DNA from: Streptomyces cellostaticus
GTDB taxonomy: Bacteria; Actinomycetota; Actinomycetes; Streptomycetales; Streptomycetaceae
Assembly: GCF_001513965.1 (NCBI RefSeq)
Contig: NZ_KQ948050.1
Location: 1 to 62,142 of the forward strand
Reading direction: 5' to 3'
DNA length: 62,142 nucleotides
Part shown: piece by piece, positions 1 through 7,956 of the stretch
How positions within the stretch are numbered: the stretch's first letter is position 1
How the letters are laid out: every line of letters starts with the position of its first letter
The notes under the pieces: model-generated
The model's input: only the letters and a program-made list of their open reading frames with translations
Told to the model about the DNA's origin: nothing
The model's database searches: none
Made by a program: the position numbers and the translations under genes

Positions 1-403
1 AGACGACAAGCATGTGATGAACGGTTTGATCTTCACCGGGCTGCAGGTCACGCAGCGCGGCAGCCCGTCCGGTGCCGGTCACCACGGCGAATACACATGC
101 CCGGCGGCGGCACAGTGAGGGCGTGACAGTTCTCGGCGACAGCGCCTGGCTCAATTGCGGGATCGGTACCGCACCGCCAACGCCTTGGGCAGGCTCTGCG
201 CCCGGGTGAGCAGGACAACGCCGAGTACCGCAGGGTCCGTGCCGCGCTCAAGTCCCCGAAGTGCACTCCGGGCCAAGTCAGGTGTGCACTCAGCGCTAAC
301 GACTTTCCGGCAGGAGCACAGGATCCTGGTCCTGCGCTGCCCTGTCAGGTGGTGCAAGGCGAGGCCGGCCTCACGGCCTCACAATCGAACACGGGGGAGA
401 GAC
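1..403. other. Leading intergenic region, no gene recognised
   Basis: No convincing coding region is seen here. Open frames exist on both strands but their translations are arginine- and proline-rich, without domain-like composition, and none has a good ribosome binding site. The long plus frame that runs from 155 into the next gene is best read as open upstream sequence, because the downstream gene has its own start and Shine-Dalgarno at 404. The window edge cuts whatever precedes. Confidence 0.5.
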
Positions 404-940
404 ATGGCGTTCGCCATCCGCGCTGCACGCGCTGCCTTCATGACCACTGCTCTCGCGGCCACGGCGCTTGCCGTTCCGCAGGCCGTGGCCGCCGACGCCA
501 GCACAGGGTCGCCGGTCCAGATCTCCGCACCGGCGGATGGGGCAACGCGTGCCGTCGCGGCCGAAGATCCACAGGCGGTACGTGCAGCAGCCACCCGCTG
601 CGGTTCCGGCTACAAGCTCTACGTGGCCGAGCGGCTTCCTGATGCAACCAGGCTCGGCACGCTGTTCACATACACGAAGGACGGATCATCCGGCCTCACT
701 GGTGTCTGTGCCATTTTCGACAACAACACCGGCGCCAAGCAGTACATGAAGCTCAAGCTCTGCCCCAACAGGACGAACCCCACCTGTGACACGGAGGAAG
801 GCACCTTCAGTCAGTACGCCGGCCCTGTGTATGTCACCAGCCCGAAGGGCTACCTCTCCTGCTCCAAGGTGACTGCCATCATGAAGAGCGGCGGCGCCAC
901 GGTGATCAACCGCGTGATGACTGCTACTCCCTGCGACTGA
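404..940 (+). CDS. Secreted Cys-containing hypothetical protein
   Basis: 178-aa protein of unknown function, predicted to be exported. The start at 404 is chosen because GGGGGAGAG lies just upstream and the protein then opens with a normal signal peptide: basic residues, a hydrophobic Ala/Thr-rich stretch at about residues 9-29, and an A-x-A type cut site near residues 28-30. The mature part has six cysteines including one close to the C terminus, which suggests disulfide bonds, and a run rich in Tyr, Lys and Thr. Small secreted proteins of this kind are common in Streptomyces. It has no obvious operon partner; the next gene on this strand is more than 4 kb away. No enzymatic motif is visible. 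Confidence 0.75.
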   Translation: MAFAIRAARAAFMTTALAATALAVPQAVAADASTGSPVQISAPADGATRAVAAEDPQAVRAAATRCGSGYKLYVAERLPDATRLGTLFTYTKDGSSGLTGVCAIFDNNTGAKQYMKLKLCPNRTNPTCDTEEGTFSQYAGPVYVTSPKGYLSCSKVTAIMKSGGATVINRVMTATPCD

Positions 941-1024
941 GGGTGCGCCATGGAGTGCTTCTCGAAAGACACCACAAAGGGGGCATAATCGGAGTAACGA
1001 GTTCTGTGTCCTTGGCCAGCGGCG

Positions 1025-1180
1025 TCAGTAAGGCTCACGCCTGCGTGGGTCGATGGTGAAGCATTCGGGGTGGGCGGCGCGGACGTAGGGGATCGCGGTG
1101 TGCGAGGTGATGCCGAACAAGCGCATCAACCGGACCGGGTCAGCGGTCTCCCGTGCCTCGTCGATGAATCGGTCCTGTCT
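1025..1180 (-). pseudogene. C-terminal remnant of a tyrosine recombinase/integrase-like protein
   Basis: The minus strand encodes, in one frame ending at the stop at 1025-1027, a tail containing QDRFIDEARETADPVRLMRL followed by FGITSHTAIPYVRAAHPE. From memory this matches the conserved C-terminal end of actinobacterial integrase/recombinase-like proteins, where a D-P-x-R-L-M-R-L-F-G-I stretch precedes a T-A-x-x-Y-V-x-A-A-H-P motif. Upstream of about 1180 the frame is lost, so catalytic Arg and His boxes are not found. Only about 50 codons survive. Identification rests on this tail alone. Confidence 0.5.
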
Positions 1181-1273
1181 CGGCCGCCATCCGGCCGACG
1201 GCCGCGGCGATCGCCGGCAGTTCCGGGAAAGTTCGGTCTGCTATCCGATGCGCGTGGTCCATCGCCAATGTCC

Positions 1274-1309
1274 GTGGCAGTGGCAGTGGCAGTGGCAGTG
1301 GCAGTGGCG
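1274..1309. repeat. Hexanucleotide tandem repeat (GTGGCA)n
   Basis: Five perfect copies of GTGGCA followed by one GTGGCG. It lies in the decayed region beside the recombinase remnant and is not inside a supported gene. Such a run is a likely slippage site. Confidence 0.9.
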
Positions 1310-1904
1310 GCCAGGACAGCTGACCGGGAACGTGCGGTGGGCAGACTCTCTGGTCGTCGCGAACGGGGTTCAACCGCGGCCCCGGCGACCAGGAGCCGCC
1401 CGCGGGGAACGGGCAGCTCAGGGCCGGAGGGAAGGCCGGCCACCCGGCGTTCGCCCTGCTCGCGAGAGGCACGATACGACTCCGGCTCGGCCTGCATCAG
1501 GCCGGCGACAGTGCAGTCGCTCCATGCTCAGCCGCCGGACCGCCCGGCGCATGGACTGCAGGCCGGCCGGCTCCGGGTCCGGGTCCGGGTCCGCCTGGAC
1601 GGTCGAGAGGTGGCGGCCCGTAGTGCTGGCCCAGATATGGCCAAGGACCTTTGGACGTCCCTTAGCGCCATGCTGCTCTCGTAGAGATGTGTCGCCCGAG
1701 CGTGCCGGAAGAGATGGGAATCAAGCAGGTCACCGGCCCGGGAAGAGAGAGCTCGCCAGCGGTCTTGAGCGCCGTGCGGAACGCGTCGGGCTGCACTGCG
1801 TGGCCACGGCGATGTTCAAGGCCGCCACCGCCCGCGGCCCGCCCTTCGGAGAGGAACAGTGGTGCGGCCGGATCCGAGGGATCGTCACGGAAAGATCCGC
1901 AAGA

Positions 1905-2159
1905 TCAGCGGATTTCCTCGATGTACCGCCACAGCAGCTTGCGTCCTTCCGCGAACAGGTATGCCTGCCGCTCACGCCTGCCCGAGCCGCCGGCTTCCTG
2001 GCCCTGGACCACGAGCCGGCCCCACTGCCCCAGCTCCCAGTAGAGGTCCCAGAGGCGGACCGCGCACTTCTCGCTCGCGCGGACGCCGGAGATGTAAGCG
2101 AGCTTGGCCAAAATCTGCCGGCGACTTGGAGACCTTGACACGTACCGCGTGAACTCCAC
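1905..2159 (-). CDS. Small hypothetical protein downstream of the caspase gene
   Basis: 84-aa protein if started at the GTG at 2159; the frame is open back to 2306, inside the end of the caspase gene. Composition looks protein-like (Trp-rich, mixed helices: a segment around RLWDLYWELGQWGRLVVQ and a C-terminal LLWRYIEE). No family is recognised and no clear Shine-Dalgarno precedes any start, so it may be a fragment of a larger gene. It lies on the same strand immediately after the caspase gene (65 bases beyond its stop), so it could be a third member of that unit or part of the decayed insertion. Low certainty. Confidence 0.35.
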   Translation of the reverse strand: MEFTRYVSRSPSRRQILAKLAYISGVRASEKCAVRLWDLYWELGQWGRLVVQGQEAGGSGRRERQAYLFAEGRKLLWRYIEEIR

Positions 2160-2223
2160 TTGGCCGCTGCCGCTGCGCCGTCGCCTTGGCGCGACTACGC
2201 CGTCACGGGCCGTATGGAAGCGA

Positions 2224-4002
2224 TCACGGCATGGGGCGGCACTCGGACCTGTCCTCGGGTGAGCACAAGCCTCGGTCCGCAGCGCGCAACATGTCGCTTC
2301 CCGCATCGCTCGTGAGGTATCGCAGGAAGGCAGAGGCCAGCGAGCCGTGGGACGGAAGCCCGTTGGCGTAGGCGTACGTCACTCTCCAGAAGGGATAGTT
2401 GTAGTAGCTGGCGGTCTGTCTGCCTGCCGCATGCCCGTCGAGGTTGAGGAGCAGGTCGGCAGTCCTCGAGGCTTCATCGAGTTCGCTGTAGCCGAGGGCA
2501 CCGGGGATTGCCGGTACCGTGTCCAGCACCTCACGGGTCGAGCTGAGTTCACAGCGGACGATACGGTGCGTGGCACCACGGTCCGGACTCTTGCAGTCGG
2601 TGGAGGTCAGCGCGGGCTCAGGTCGCCCGAGAACGCTCTGCTCGAGGATCTGCCGGGTGCTGGAGTCGGCCGGCCGACTGACGAGACGGACCGGCAGATC
2701 CTTGCCGCCCACCTGTTTCCAGTTGCTGACCTCCCCCGAGTAGATCTTCCTGATCTGATCCAGGGACAGCCCTGTGACTCCCGCATCCTTGTTGACGACG
2801 AATGTGTAAAGGGAGTAGGCGATCGGGTACCGGACAAACCGTGGATCGGCTTGGCGGGCTTCGCCTTCGGTGAAAGCCAGCGTCTGCGAACTCCCGGAAT
2901 CCTTGCCTTGCGCCACGCGGTTGAGTGAGCTCTGCACCTCATAGCCGCCGAGGAGTTCGAAGGAGAACCTGGCGTCCGGGCAGTCGCTCGCGTACCGAGC
3001 AGCGGCTTTGCGCATGAGGGGTGCGAAGGCCGTGGAACCGGTGAGAGTCAGCCTGCCTTCGGGACAGTCGCCGACATCAGAGGCAGTCGCCCACTCCCGG
3101 ACGGCGATGCCTGACGCCACTGATGTGGCTAACAGCACCGCCATCAGAAGTGCCCGGCGACGGGCGACCGGGATCCGGGGCCGCGCGCCGTCTTGGTCTT
3201 CCGTGGCGAGTAACGGCGGTGCGGGTTGCCTTGAGGGGGGATCAGGGGGCTGGAAGGCGCGGTTCCGGAATAGGCTGATATGGCTGGCAGAGTTGCGGTG
3301 GCCTTGTTGCGGCGGAGGCAGCATTTTGGCCGGGAGCGACTCGGCAAGGTGATCGTACAGAGTCGACATGCTGAGCAACTCGGGCGCGCCCGGGACCCCG
3401 CGGACAATGGCGTCGATGAGTTCGCCGGTGAAAGCGGTGTAGGGCTTGCCTTTCGGGGCGAGCGCCTGTCGTGTCGCTGCGGTGGCGGTCAGTACGAACG
3501 TACCGCGGATATCGGCTTGCCGTCCTAGGATCCCGTCGGCTGCGGCCATGGTGCCGTCCAGTGCGGCACCGCTCCAGCAGCAGTCCAGGATGACGACCTT
3601 ACGGCGGGCCCGCGGCCCACCCGCCGCGTACGGGGGCGCCAGCACACGCCGTAGATCTTCGTATCGTAGAGCTCTGTCCAGGCGGTCCTCGCAGGAGTCC
3701 TCCAAAGCCAGGTACAGCTCGCGCGTGTAGGGGTCGATCAGGCCGTGGCCCGCGAAATACAGCACCAGCGTGTCGGCGGCAACGGAAGCGGCGGTGTGCA
3801 GGGTGTCGAAGACGTCCTTGCGTGAGGGCTGGAGAAGTTCGATGCACCGGTCCTCCGGGAGCCCCCACAACTCCGGGTCGCGCATGAGCTCACCGAGCCG
3901 TCTGACATTGCGTTCGACCGCTGGAAGGTCACCCAGGCTCTCGTACGCGTAAGTACCGATCAGCATGGCTTGTGATGCTGCGGGATCGGAGAGTTGCGGC
4001 AA
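2224..4002 (-). CDS. Caspase-like peptidase fused to TM helix and PstS-like solute-binding domain (EACC1-associated type)
   Basis: 592-aa protein. Residues about 10-245 form a caspase (peptidase C14) domain: His86 in YFAGHGL and Cys142 in ILDCCWSG form the expected dyad. After a Pro-rich linker, one hydrophobic segment at about 283-301 follows an Arg cluster, so the N-terminal caspase should be cytoplasmic. Residues about 316-585 resemble a phosphate-type periplasmic binding protein, starting with LTGSTAFAPL, and would lie outside. The TTG start has GGAG 8 bases upstream, lying in the last codons of the EACC1 gene 5 bases away, so the two are probably translationally coupled. Two Leu codons, L264 and L291, are TTA (bldA tRNA). 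Family knowledge: EACC1-associated caspases are predicted effectors of conflict systems. The sensing role of the C-terminal domain is inference. Confidence 0.85.
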   Translation of the reverse strand: MPQLSDPAASQAMLIGTYAYESLGDLPAVERNVRRLGELMRDPELWGLPEDRCIELLQPSRKDVFDTLHTAASVAADTLVLYFAGHGLIDPYTRELYLALEDSCEDRLDRALRYEDLRRVLAPPYAAGGPRARRKVVILDCCWSGAALDGTMAAADGILGRQADIRGTFVLTATAATRQALAPKGKPYTAFTGELIDAIVRGVPGAPELLSMSTLYDHLAESLPAKMLPPPQQGHRNSASHISLFRNRAFQPPDPPSRQPAPPLLATEDQDGARPRIPVARRRALLMAVLLATSVASGIAVREWATASDVGDCPEGRLTLTGSTAFAPLMRKAAARYASDCPDARFSFELLGGYEVQSSLNRVAQGKDSGSSQTLAFTEGEARQADPRFVRYPIAYSLYTFVVNKDAGVTGLSLDQIRKIYSGEVSNWKQVGGKDLPVRLVSRPADSSTRQILEQSVLGRPEPALTSTDCKSPDRGATHRIVRCELSSTREVLDTVPAIPGALGYSELDEASRTADLLLNLDGHAAGRQTASYYNYPFWRVTYAYANGLPSHGSLASAFLRYLTSDAGSDMLRAADRGLCSPEDRSECRPMP

Positions 4003-4007
4003 CGCTG

Positions 4008-4466
4008 CTACTCCGGCGATGAGGGCGTCGCGTGGTCACCGGTGCGGTGTGCAAGAGGGTGCGGCTCAGGGTTGGTGGCGCTCAGCGCCTCCACGAGTTG
4101 ACGGATCTCCTCAGGGTCGGTGCTGTACAGGAGGACGGTCGTCCCGTCCCGCTCCAGACGGACCTGAGGCCGGCGCGGGTGTGACAGTCGCCACGTGGCC
4201 GCAGTCAGGGCAAGCTGGGCCAACGGGGCAGCCCCGTTGAGTACGGCGACGACCGCGTCCAGCGCCGTTGACCCCATGAGGTCGGTCTCTTCGTCCGGTG
4301 CAGCGGCCGAGTTGCCGGAGGCGAGGGACAGCTCGTCGACGGCGCTGCCCACCCCGGGATCGCTGACCAGCCATTGGTAGAGCGACCGCACCGCCTCGGC
4401 ATGGGCGTCCGGTTCCTCGCCCCGCTCCGCCTCGACGACCTCGATGACCTCGATACGGACCCGCAT
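4008..4466 (-). CDS. EACC1-like protein (effector-associated constant component)
   Basis: 152-aa protein resembling the effector-associated constant component EACC1 found beside caspase or trypsin-type effectors in actinobacteria. Features that fit: an acidic N-terminal half with a (S)LYQWL helix, a Gly/Ala-rich segment near residues 75-105 that could be membrane-active or a packed helix, then a basic strand region ending RDGTTVLLYSTDPEEIRQLV, close to the usual V-x-L-x-R-x-G-T pattern. Start 4466 is preferred over longer frames because GGAGGG lies 8 bases upstream. It is followed after 5 bases by the caspase gene. Molecular role unknown; it is thought to be a fixed partner of variable effectors. 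Confidence 0.75.
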   Translation of the reverse strand: MRVRIEVIEVVEAERGEEPDAHAEAVRSLYQWLVSDPGVGSAVDELSLASGNSAAAPDEETDLMGSTALDAVVAVLNGAAPLAQLALTAATWRLSHPRRPQVRLERDGTTVLLYSTDPEEIRQLVEALSATNPEPHPLAHRTGDHATPSSPE

Positions 4467-4688
4467 CCCCCGGCCCTCCATCGCGCTGTGTACGCACGTC
4501 ACGTGGCCGCTGAGCATAACGGGTTGCACGGATGCGCGTGGGCCCCGCGCGCGAATCGGCAACCGGGTCTTCCCCATCGACTTCGGCGAAGATGACCGCC
4601 GCTGTGACCTCGGCCCCGGTCGAAGATCCGCGGCATTCTTCCGGGCGGCGGCAACCGCCGGAACGCCCACCGTGCTCACGATCGACGG

Positions 4689-5630
4689 CTACGCCGTCCG
4701 CGTCGTCCAGGGGCGGAGCTTCTCGGGGTTCCGGACCGCCCAGATGTGCGTGATCCGGTCGCCCGCGACGTCGAATGCGAACACCGCCACGGTGACGCCG
4801 TCCTGCTGGGCCGTCAGTCCGGGCTGGGCGTTGACCGTGTGCTCCAGGATCGTCAGGTCGGGCACCCTGCCGACGAGGTCGATCAGGTAGTGCGCGATCC
4901 GATCGCTGCCTTCGATGGGACGCAGTACGGCATTGACGAGGCCGCCGCCATCGCCGACCGCCCTGGCGTCGGGCGCGAGCAGGCCGATGAGGCCGTCGAT
5001 GTCCTTGGCTTCCCAGGCTCGCTTGAAGTCCCTGACGATGTCGGCACGTTGAGCCGCCGGAGCCGTGGGGGCCTGCGTCGCGTGGAGGCGTCGGCGGGCC
5101 GAGGAGGCCAGCTGGCGGCAAGCGGCCGGGGTGCGGCCGACGATCTCGGCGACTTCGGCGAAGGAGTAGCGGAAGACGTCGTGCAGGATGAACGCGACGC
5201 GTTCGGCCGGGGTCATCGAGTCGAGGACGACGAGGAAGGCCATGTGGACCGACTCGTCGAGGGTGACCCGCTCGGCCGGGTCGGCCGTGATGTCACCCGG
5301 CCGCTCGTCGATCCACACCGAGCGTCCGGGCAGCGGCTCGGGGATCCATTCGCCTACGTAGCTCTCGCGCCTGGCCCGTGCCGAGCCGAGCAGGTCGAGG
5401 CAGATGCGACTGGCGACCTTCGTCAGCCAGGCGCCGGGACGGTTGACGGCTTCCTGCCGCTGCGGGGACATCGCGTACCAGCGGGCGTAGGTCTCCTGTA
5501 CGACGTCCTCGGCGTCGGCCAGGGAACCGAGGAGCCGGTACGCCACGCCGATCAGATGACGTCGCTCGCTCATGATCGTGCTCAGGCCCGGATCGAGCGG
5601 ACCGGGTCCCGGCTCGGACGAGGTGTTCAT
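4689..5630 (-). CDS. ECF41-type RNA polymerase sigma factor (SigJ-like)
   Basis: 313-aa extracytoplasmic-function sigma factor. Sigma region 2 is at about residues 20-90 (AYRLLGS.ADAEDVVQE), region 4 at about 135-190 (TPAERVAFILHDVF, then the helix-turn-helix AEVAEIVGRTPAACRQL), and a fused SnoaL-like C-terminal domain carries DGGG and NPEKL motifs typical of ECF41, where this domain tunes activity in place of an anti-sigma factor. The ATG at 5630 was chosen because AGGGAGAG precedes it. A matching ECF41 promoter lies at 5674-5700, so it is probably autoregulated. Divergent from the SnoaL gene at 5789. Confidence 0.9.
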   Translation of the reverse strand: MNTSSEPGPGPLDPGLSTIMSERRHLIGVAYRLLGSLADAEDVVQETYARWYAMSPQRQEAVNRPGAWLTKVASRICLDLLGSARARRESYVGEWIPEPLPGRSVWIDERPGDITADPAERVTLDESVHMAFLVVLDSMTPAERVAFILHDVFRYSFAEVAEIVGRTPAACRQLASSARRRLHATQAPTAPAAQRADIVRDFKRAWEAKDIDGLIGLLAPDARAVGDGGGLVNAVLRPIEGSDRIAHYLIDLVGRVPDLTILEHTVNAQPGLTAQQDGVTVAVFAFDVAGDRITHIWAVRNPEKLRPWTTRTA

Positions 5631-5673
5631 GGTGTTCCCGACTCTCCCTGGTCGCCTCTGCTCACTCCAGTAC

Positions 5674-5700
5674 GACGAACGACCCTCCCGGAATGTGAGG
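5674..5700 (-). promoter_or_regulatory. ECF41-type promoter for the sigma gene
   Basis: On the minus strand CCTCACA is followed by 16 bases and CGTC. This closely fits the known ECF41 consensus TGTCACA-N16/17-CGTC. It points to the sigma gene starting at 5630. Confidence 0.7.
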
Positions 5701-5711
5701 CGGGACGCCCA

Positions 5712-5738
5712 CCTGACATTCCGGGCGGCTGTCTCGTC
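5712..5738 (+). promoter_or_regulatory. ECF41-type promoter for the SnoaL-like gene
   Basis: CCTGACA-N16-CGTC, mirror image of the minus-strand promoter only 11 bases away. The two share flanking inverted sequence (ACGACGA ... TCGTCGT and CCGGAATGT ... ACATTCCGG), so the divergent promoters look like a duplicated, inverted unit. Confidence 0.65.
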
Positions 5739-5788
5739 GTACTGCTGAGACACCCACCCGCCATCGGACAGAAAGGCCCATCGACACC

Positions 5789-6253
5789 ATGACCGACATC
5801 CAGGCCCTCGAGGATCGCGTGGAAATCGAGGCGCTGCGGGGCGAGTTCACCGACGCGGGGATGATGCACGACTACGACCGCTTCGCGTCGCTGTTCACCG
5901 ACGACGGCGCCTGGCGGATGCCCCACATCCCCGTCGAGTTCGTCGGCCGGAAGGAGATCCGCGCCGCGATCGAGAGGCTGCAGGGGCACTGGGAGTACTT
6001 CGTGCAGACCGTGCACCCGGGCACGATCCGGATCGAGGGCGACACGGCGGTCGGCCGTGCCTACGTCGCGGAGTTCGGCCGTATGCACGACGGGAATTCA
6101 TACCTGAACCACTCCCTGTACCACGACCGCTACCGGCGCACCCGGGACGGCTGGCGGTTCACCGAACGCCGCTACGAGGTCAGGTACCTCGACACGACGC
6201 CGCTGACGGGCTCGGCGCCCCACCCCGCGCCAGGCTCCGTACGCGCGTCGTGA
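5789..6253 (+). CDS. SnoaL/NTF2-like protein
   Basis: 154-aa protein with the cone-shaped NTF2/SnoaL_4 fold pattern: an N-terminal helix, a conserved acidic D-Y-D-R-F-A-S-L-F-T-D-D-G stretch at about residues 29-42, then alternating strands ending in a W-R-F-T-E-R-R-Y strand. Members include polyketide cyclases, hydroxylating-dioxygenase small-subunit-like proteins and proteins of unknown role; catalytic identity cannot be assigned. It stands alone behind its own ECF41-type promoter at 5712-5738, and may be a target of the adjacent sigma factors. Confidence 0.75.
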   Translation: MTDIQALEDRVEIEALRGEFTDAGMMHDYDRFASLFTDDGAWRMPHIPVEFVGRKEIRAAIERLQGHWEYFVQTVHPGTIRIEGDTAVGRAYVAEFGRMHDGNSYLNHSLYHDRYRRTRDGWRFTERRYEVRYLDTTPLTGSAPHPAPGSVRAS

Positions 6254-6316
6254 GCGTCCCGGAACCCATGCAACCGCGTCGGCTTCGTCGCCCGGCATGC
6301 GATGCCGCCGTGAGGT

Positions 6317-6343
6317 TGTCACATGCACGGGCCCGGCGGTGTC
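6317..6343 (+). promoter_or_regulatory. ECF41-type promoter for the CMD-sigma operon
   Basis: TGTCACA, a perfect -35 match to the ECF41 consensus, then 16 bases and TGTC (consensus CGTC). It lies 53 bases upstream of the carboxymuconolactone decarboxylase-family start. Confidence 0.7.
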
Positions 6344-6395
6344 TTCATGTCGAACAGCCAAACAGCCGAACAGGCCACCGCACAGGGAGAACACC

Positions 6396-6974
6396 ATGGC
6401 GCTTCGCGTCCCGAAGGCCGAGCTCGCACCCGAGTTCAGGGAGATCATGATCAAGCAGCTCGGTGCCGTGCCCGAGCCCGCCGAAGTGCTGGCGAACCAT
6501 CCCAAGGTCGCCGAGGCCAACCAGGAGTTCTCGGCCAGGCTGGCGGCGTGGGACGCGGCCGACGCGAGCCTCAAGACGTTCGCGCACATGGCTGTTGCGG
6601 CACAGGTCGGGTGCAGCTGGTGCCTGGACATCAACTTTTTCCACGCGCAGAACCAGGACCTGGACCTGGCCAAGGCGAGCCAAGTGCCGCGCTGGCGCGA
6701 GTCGGAGGTGTTCACGCCGCTGGAGCGGGACGTCCTCGAGTATGCGGAGGCCATGACGAACACACCGCCGACCGTCACCGACGAGCTGTACGCGAGCCTG
6801 CTCGACCGGCTCGGCCCGGCCGCGATGGTCGAGCTCACCGTGTTCATCGGCTTCGCCAACTTCGCGACCAGGTGCAACACGGCGCACGGAATCACCTCGC
6901 AGGGCTACTCCGATGCCTGCGAGATCCCGCTGGCCGTACGTGCGGCCGGCACCGGCGTGGCGTCCACGGCATGA
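6396..6974 (+). CDS. Carboxymuconolactone decarboxylase/AhpD-like protein
   Basis: 192-aa CMD-family protein. A CSWC dithiol motif (Cys73 and Cys76) lies in the central helix after a T-F-A-H-M stretch; this is the redox-active pair of AhpD-like peroxidases. The position four after Cys76, His in classical AhpD, appears to be Asn. AGGGAGA lies 7 bases before the ATG. The stop overlaps the start of the following ECF41 sigma gene by ATGA, so the pair is co-translated. CMD-family genes are the standard partner and main target of ECF41 sigma factors. Substrate unknown. Confidence 0.85.
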   Translation: MALRVPKAELAPEFREIMIKQLGAVPEPAEVLANHPKVAEANQEFSARLAAWDAADASLKTFAHMAVAAQVGCSWCLDINFFHAQNQDLDLAKASQVPRWRESEVFTPLERDVLEYAEAMTNTPPTVTDELYASLLDRLGPAAMVELTVFIGFANFATRCNTAHGITSQGYSDACEIPLAVRAAGTGVASTA

Positions 6975-7846
6975 CGGAGGACCCCTTCGTCACCCATCGC
7001 AGCCTGCTGTTCACGCTCGCCTACGAGATGCTCGGCTCCGCGGCCGACGCGGAGGACGTGGTGCAGGAGTCCTGGCTGCGGTGGGCCGACGTCGACCGGT
7101 CGCAGGTGCGTGACCCGCGGGCGTACCTCGTCCGGGCCGTCACGCGGCAGTCGCTCAACCGCCTGCGGACGTTGTCCCGCAGCCGCGAGGACTACGTGGG
7201 CGAGTGGCTGCCGGAGCCCCTGTTGACCAGCCCTGATGTCGCCGAGGACGTCGAACTCGCGGAGAGCGTCTCGATCGCGATGCTGACCGTGCTGGAAACG
7301 CTCGGTCCGGCGGAGCGGGCGGTGTTCGTGCTCCGTGAGGTCTTCGAGATGCCGTACGGCGAGATCGCCGGGGCCATCGGGAAGTCCGCGGCAGCGGTGC
7401 GGCAGATCGCGCGGCGGGCCCGCGAGCACGTGGCGGCTCGGCGGCCGCGGGTGCAGGTGAGCCGGTCGGAGCAGCAGACCGTGGTGGATCGCTTCCTGCT
7501 CGCGTTGCGCACCGGGCAGTTGCAGGAGCTCTTGGACGTCATGGCGCCGGACGTGGTCATGATCGCCGATGGTGGCGGACTGGTGGCCGCCGCCCTGGCT
7601 CCGGTCCACGGGGCCGACGTGGTGGCGAAGTTGCTCGCACGCGCGAACCAGGTGGTGGCCGCGTTCGAGGCGAGGGCCGTTTGGCTCAACGGCGCGCCTG
7701 CGGGCCGGATCGAGTTCGACGGCGAGCCGGCCGCGGTGAGCCTCGTGGTGGAGAACGGGCGGGTCACCCGGATCTACGTGGTGCGAAACCCGCATAAGTT
7801 GTCCCGGCTCGACGAACTGGCCGAACTCGCCAGGCAATCCGGCTGA
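6971..7846 (+). CDS. Second ECF41-type sigma factor
   Basis: 291-aa sigma factor paralogous to the one at 4689-5630. Region 2 is seen at residues 10-75 (AYEMLGSAADAEDVVQE), region 4 at about 115-165 (LGPAERAVFVLREVF and GEIAGAIGKSAAAVRQI), and the SnoaL-like tail carries DGGG and NPHKL. It overlaps the CMD gene by 4 bases and is followed by a strong hairpin at 7858. Two full ECF41 factors within 2.4 kb, each with an ECF41-like promoter, is unusual. Whether they cross-regulate is not visible from sequence. Confidence 0.9.
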   Translation: MTEDPFVTHRSLLFTLAYEMLGSAADAEDVVQESWLRWADVDRSQVRDPRAYLVRAVTRQSLNRLRTLSRSREDYVGEWLPEPLLTSPDVAEDVELAESVSIAMLTVLETLGPAERAVFVLREVFEMPYGEIAGAIGKSAAAVRQIARRAREHVAARRPRVQVSRSEQQTVVDRFLLALRTGQLQELLDVMAPDVVMIADGGGLVAAALAPVHGADVVAKLLARANQVVAAFEARAVWLNGAPAGRIEFDGEPAAVSLVVENGRVTRIYVVRNPHKLSRLDELAELARQSG

Positions 7847-7857
7847 TGCTCGGGCGT

Positions 7858-7899
7858 CGTGCGTGTTCCGGGTGGTGGGAACCGGCCGGAACACGCACG
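7858..7899 (+). terminator. Hairpin terminator after the sigma gene
   Basis: Perfect 14-bp inverted repeat, CGTGCGTGTTCCGG with its complement, and a 14-base loop, starting 11 bases after the sigma stop. There is no U tract, as is usual in Streptomyces. Confidence 0.75.
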
Positions 7900-7956
7900 T
7901 GACCCCGCCGACCGCGTCGGTGATGCGCGGCCCGCCCGACGAACAGTGTCCGTTGC

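Larger units (their letters stand above)
941..1904. other. Decayed, gene-poor stretch
   Basis: About 960 bases without an intact gene. Frames on both strands are open only because of high GC. Short pieces read like real protein on the minus strand, notably the recombinase tail at 1025-1180, but they shift frame repeatedly. A hexanucleotide repeat sits at 1274-1309 and a short (GGGTCC)3 run near 1573-1591. The picture is of a decayed mobile-element insertion. Confidence 0.55.

Noticed and set aside
1098..2138. Long plus-strand open frame of 346 codons
   Set aside because: Composition is Arg/Pro-rich with a dipeptide run from the hexanucleotide repeat, no domain and no ribosome binding site; minus-strand pieces look more protein-like.
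4008..4679. Longer 223-aa version of the EACC1 protein
   Set aside because: The extra 71 residues are low-complexity and basic; GGAGGG sits correctly for the start at 4466.
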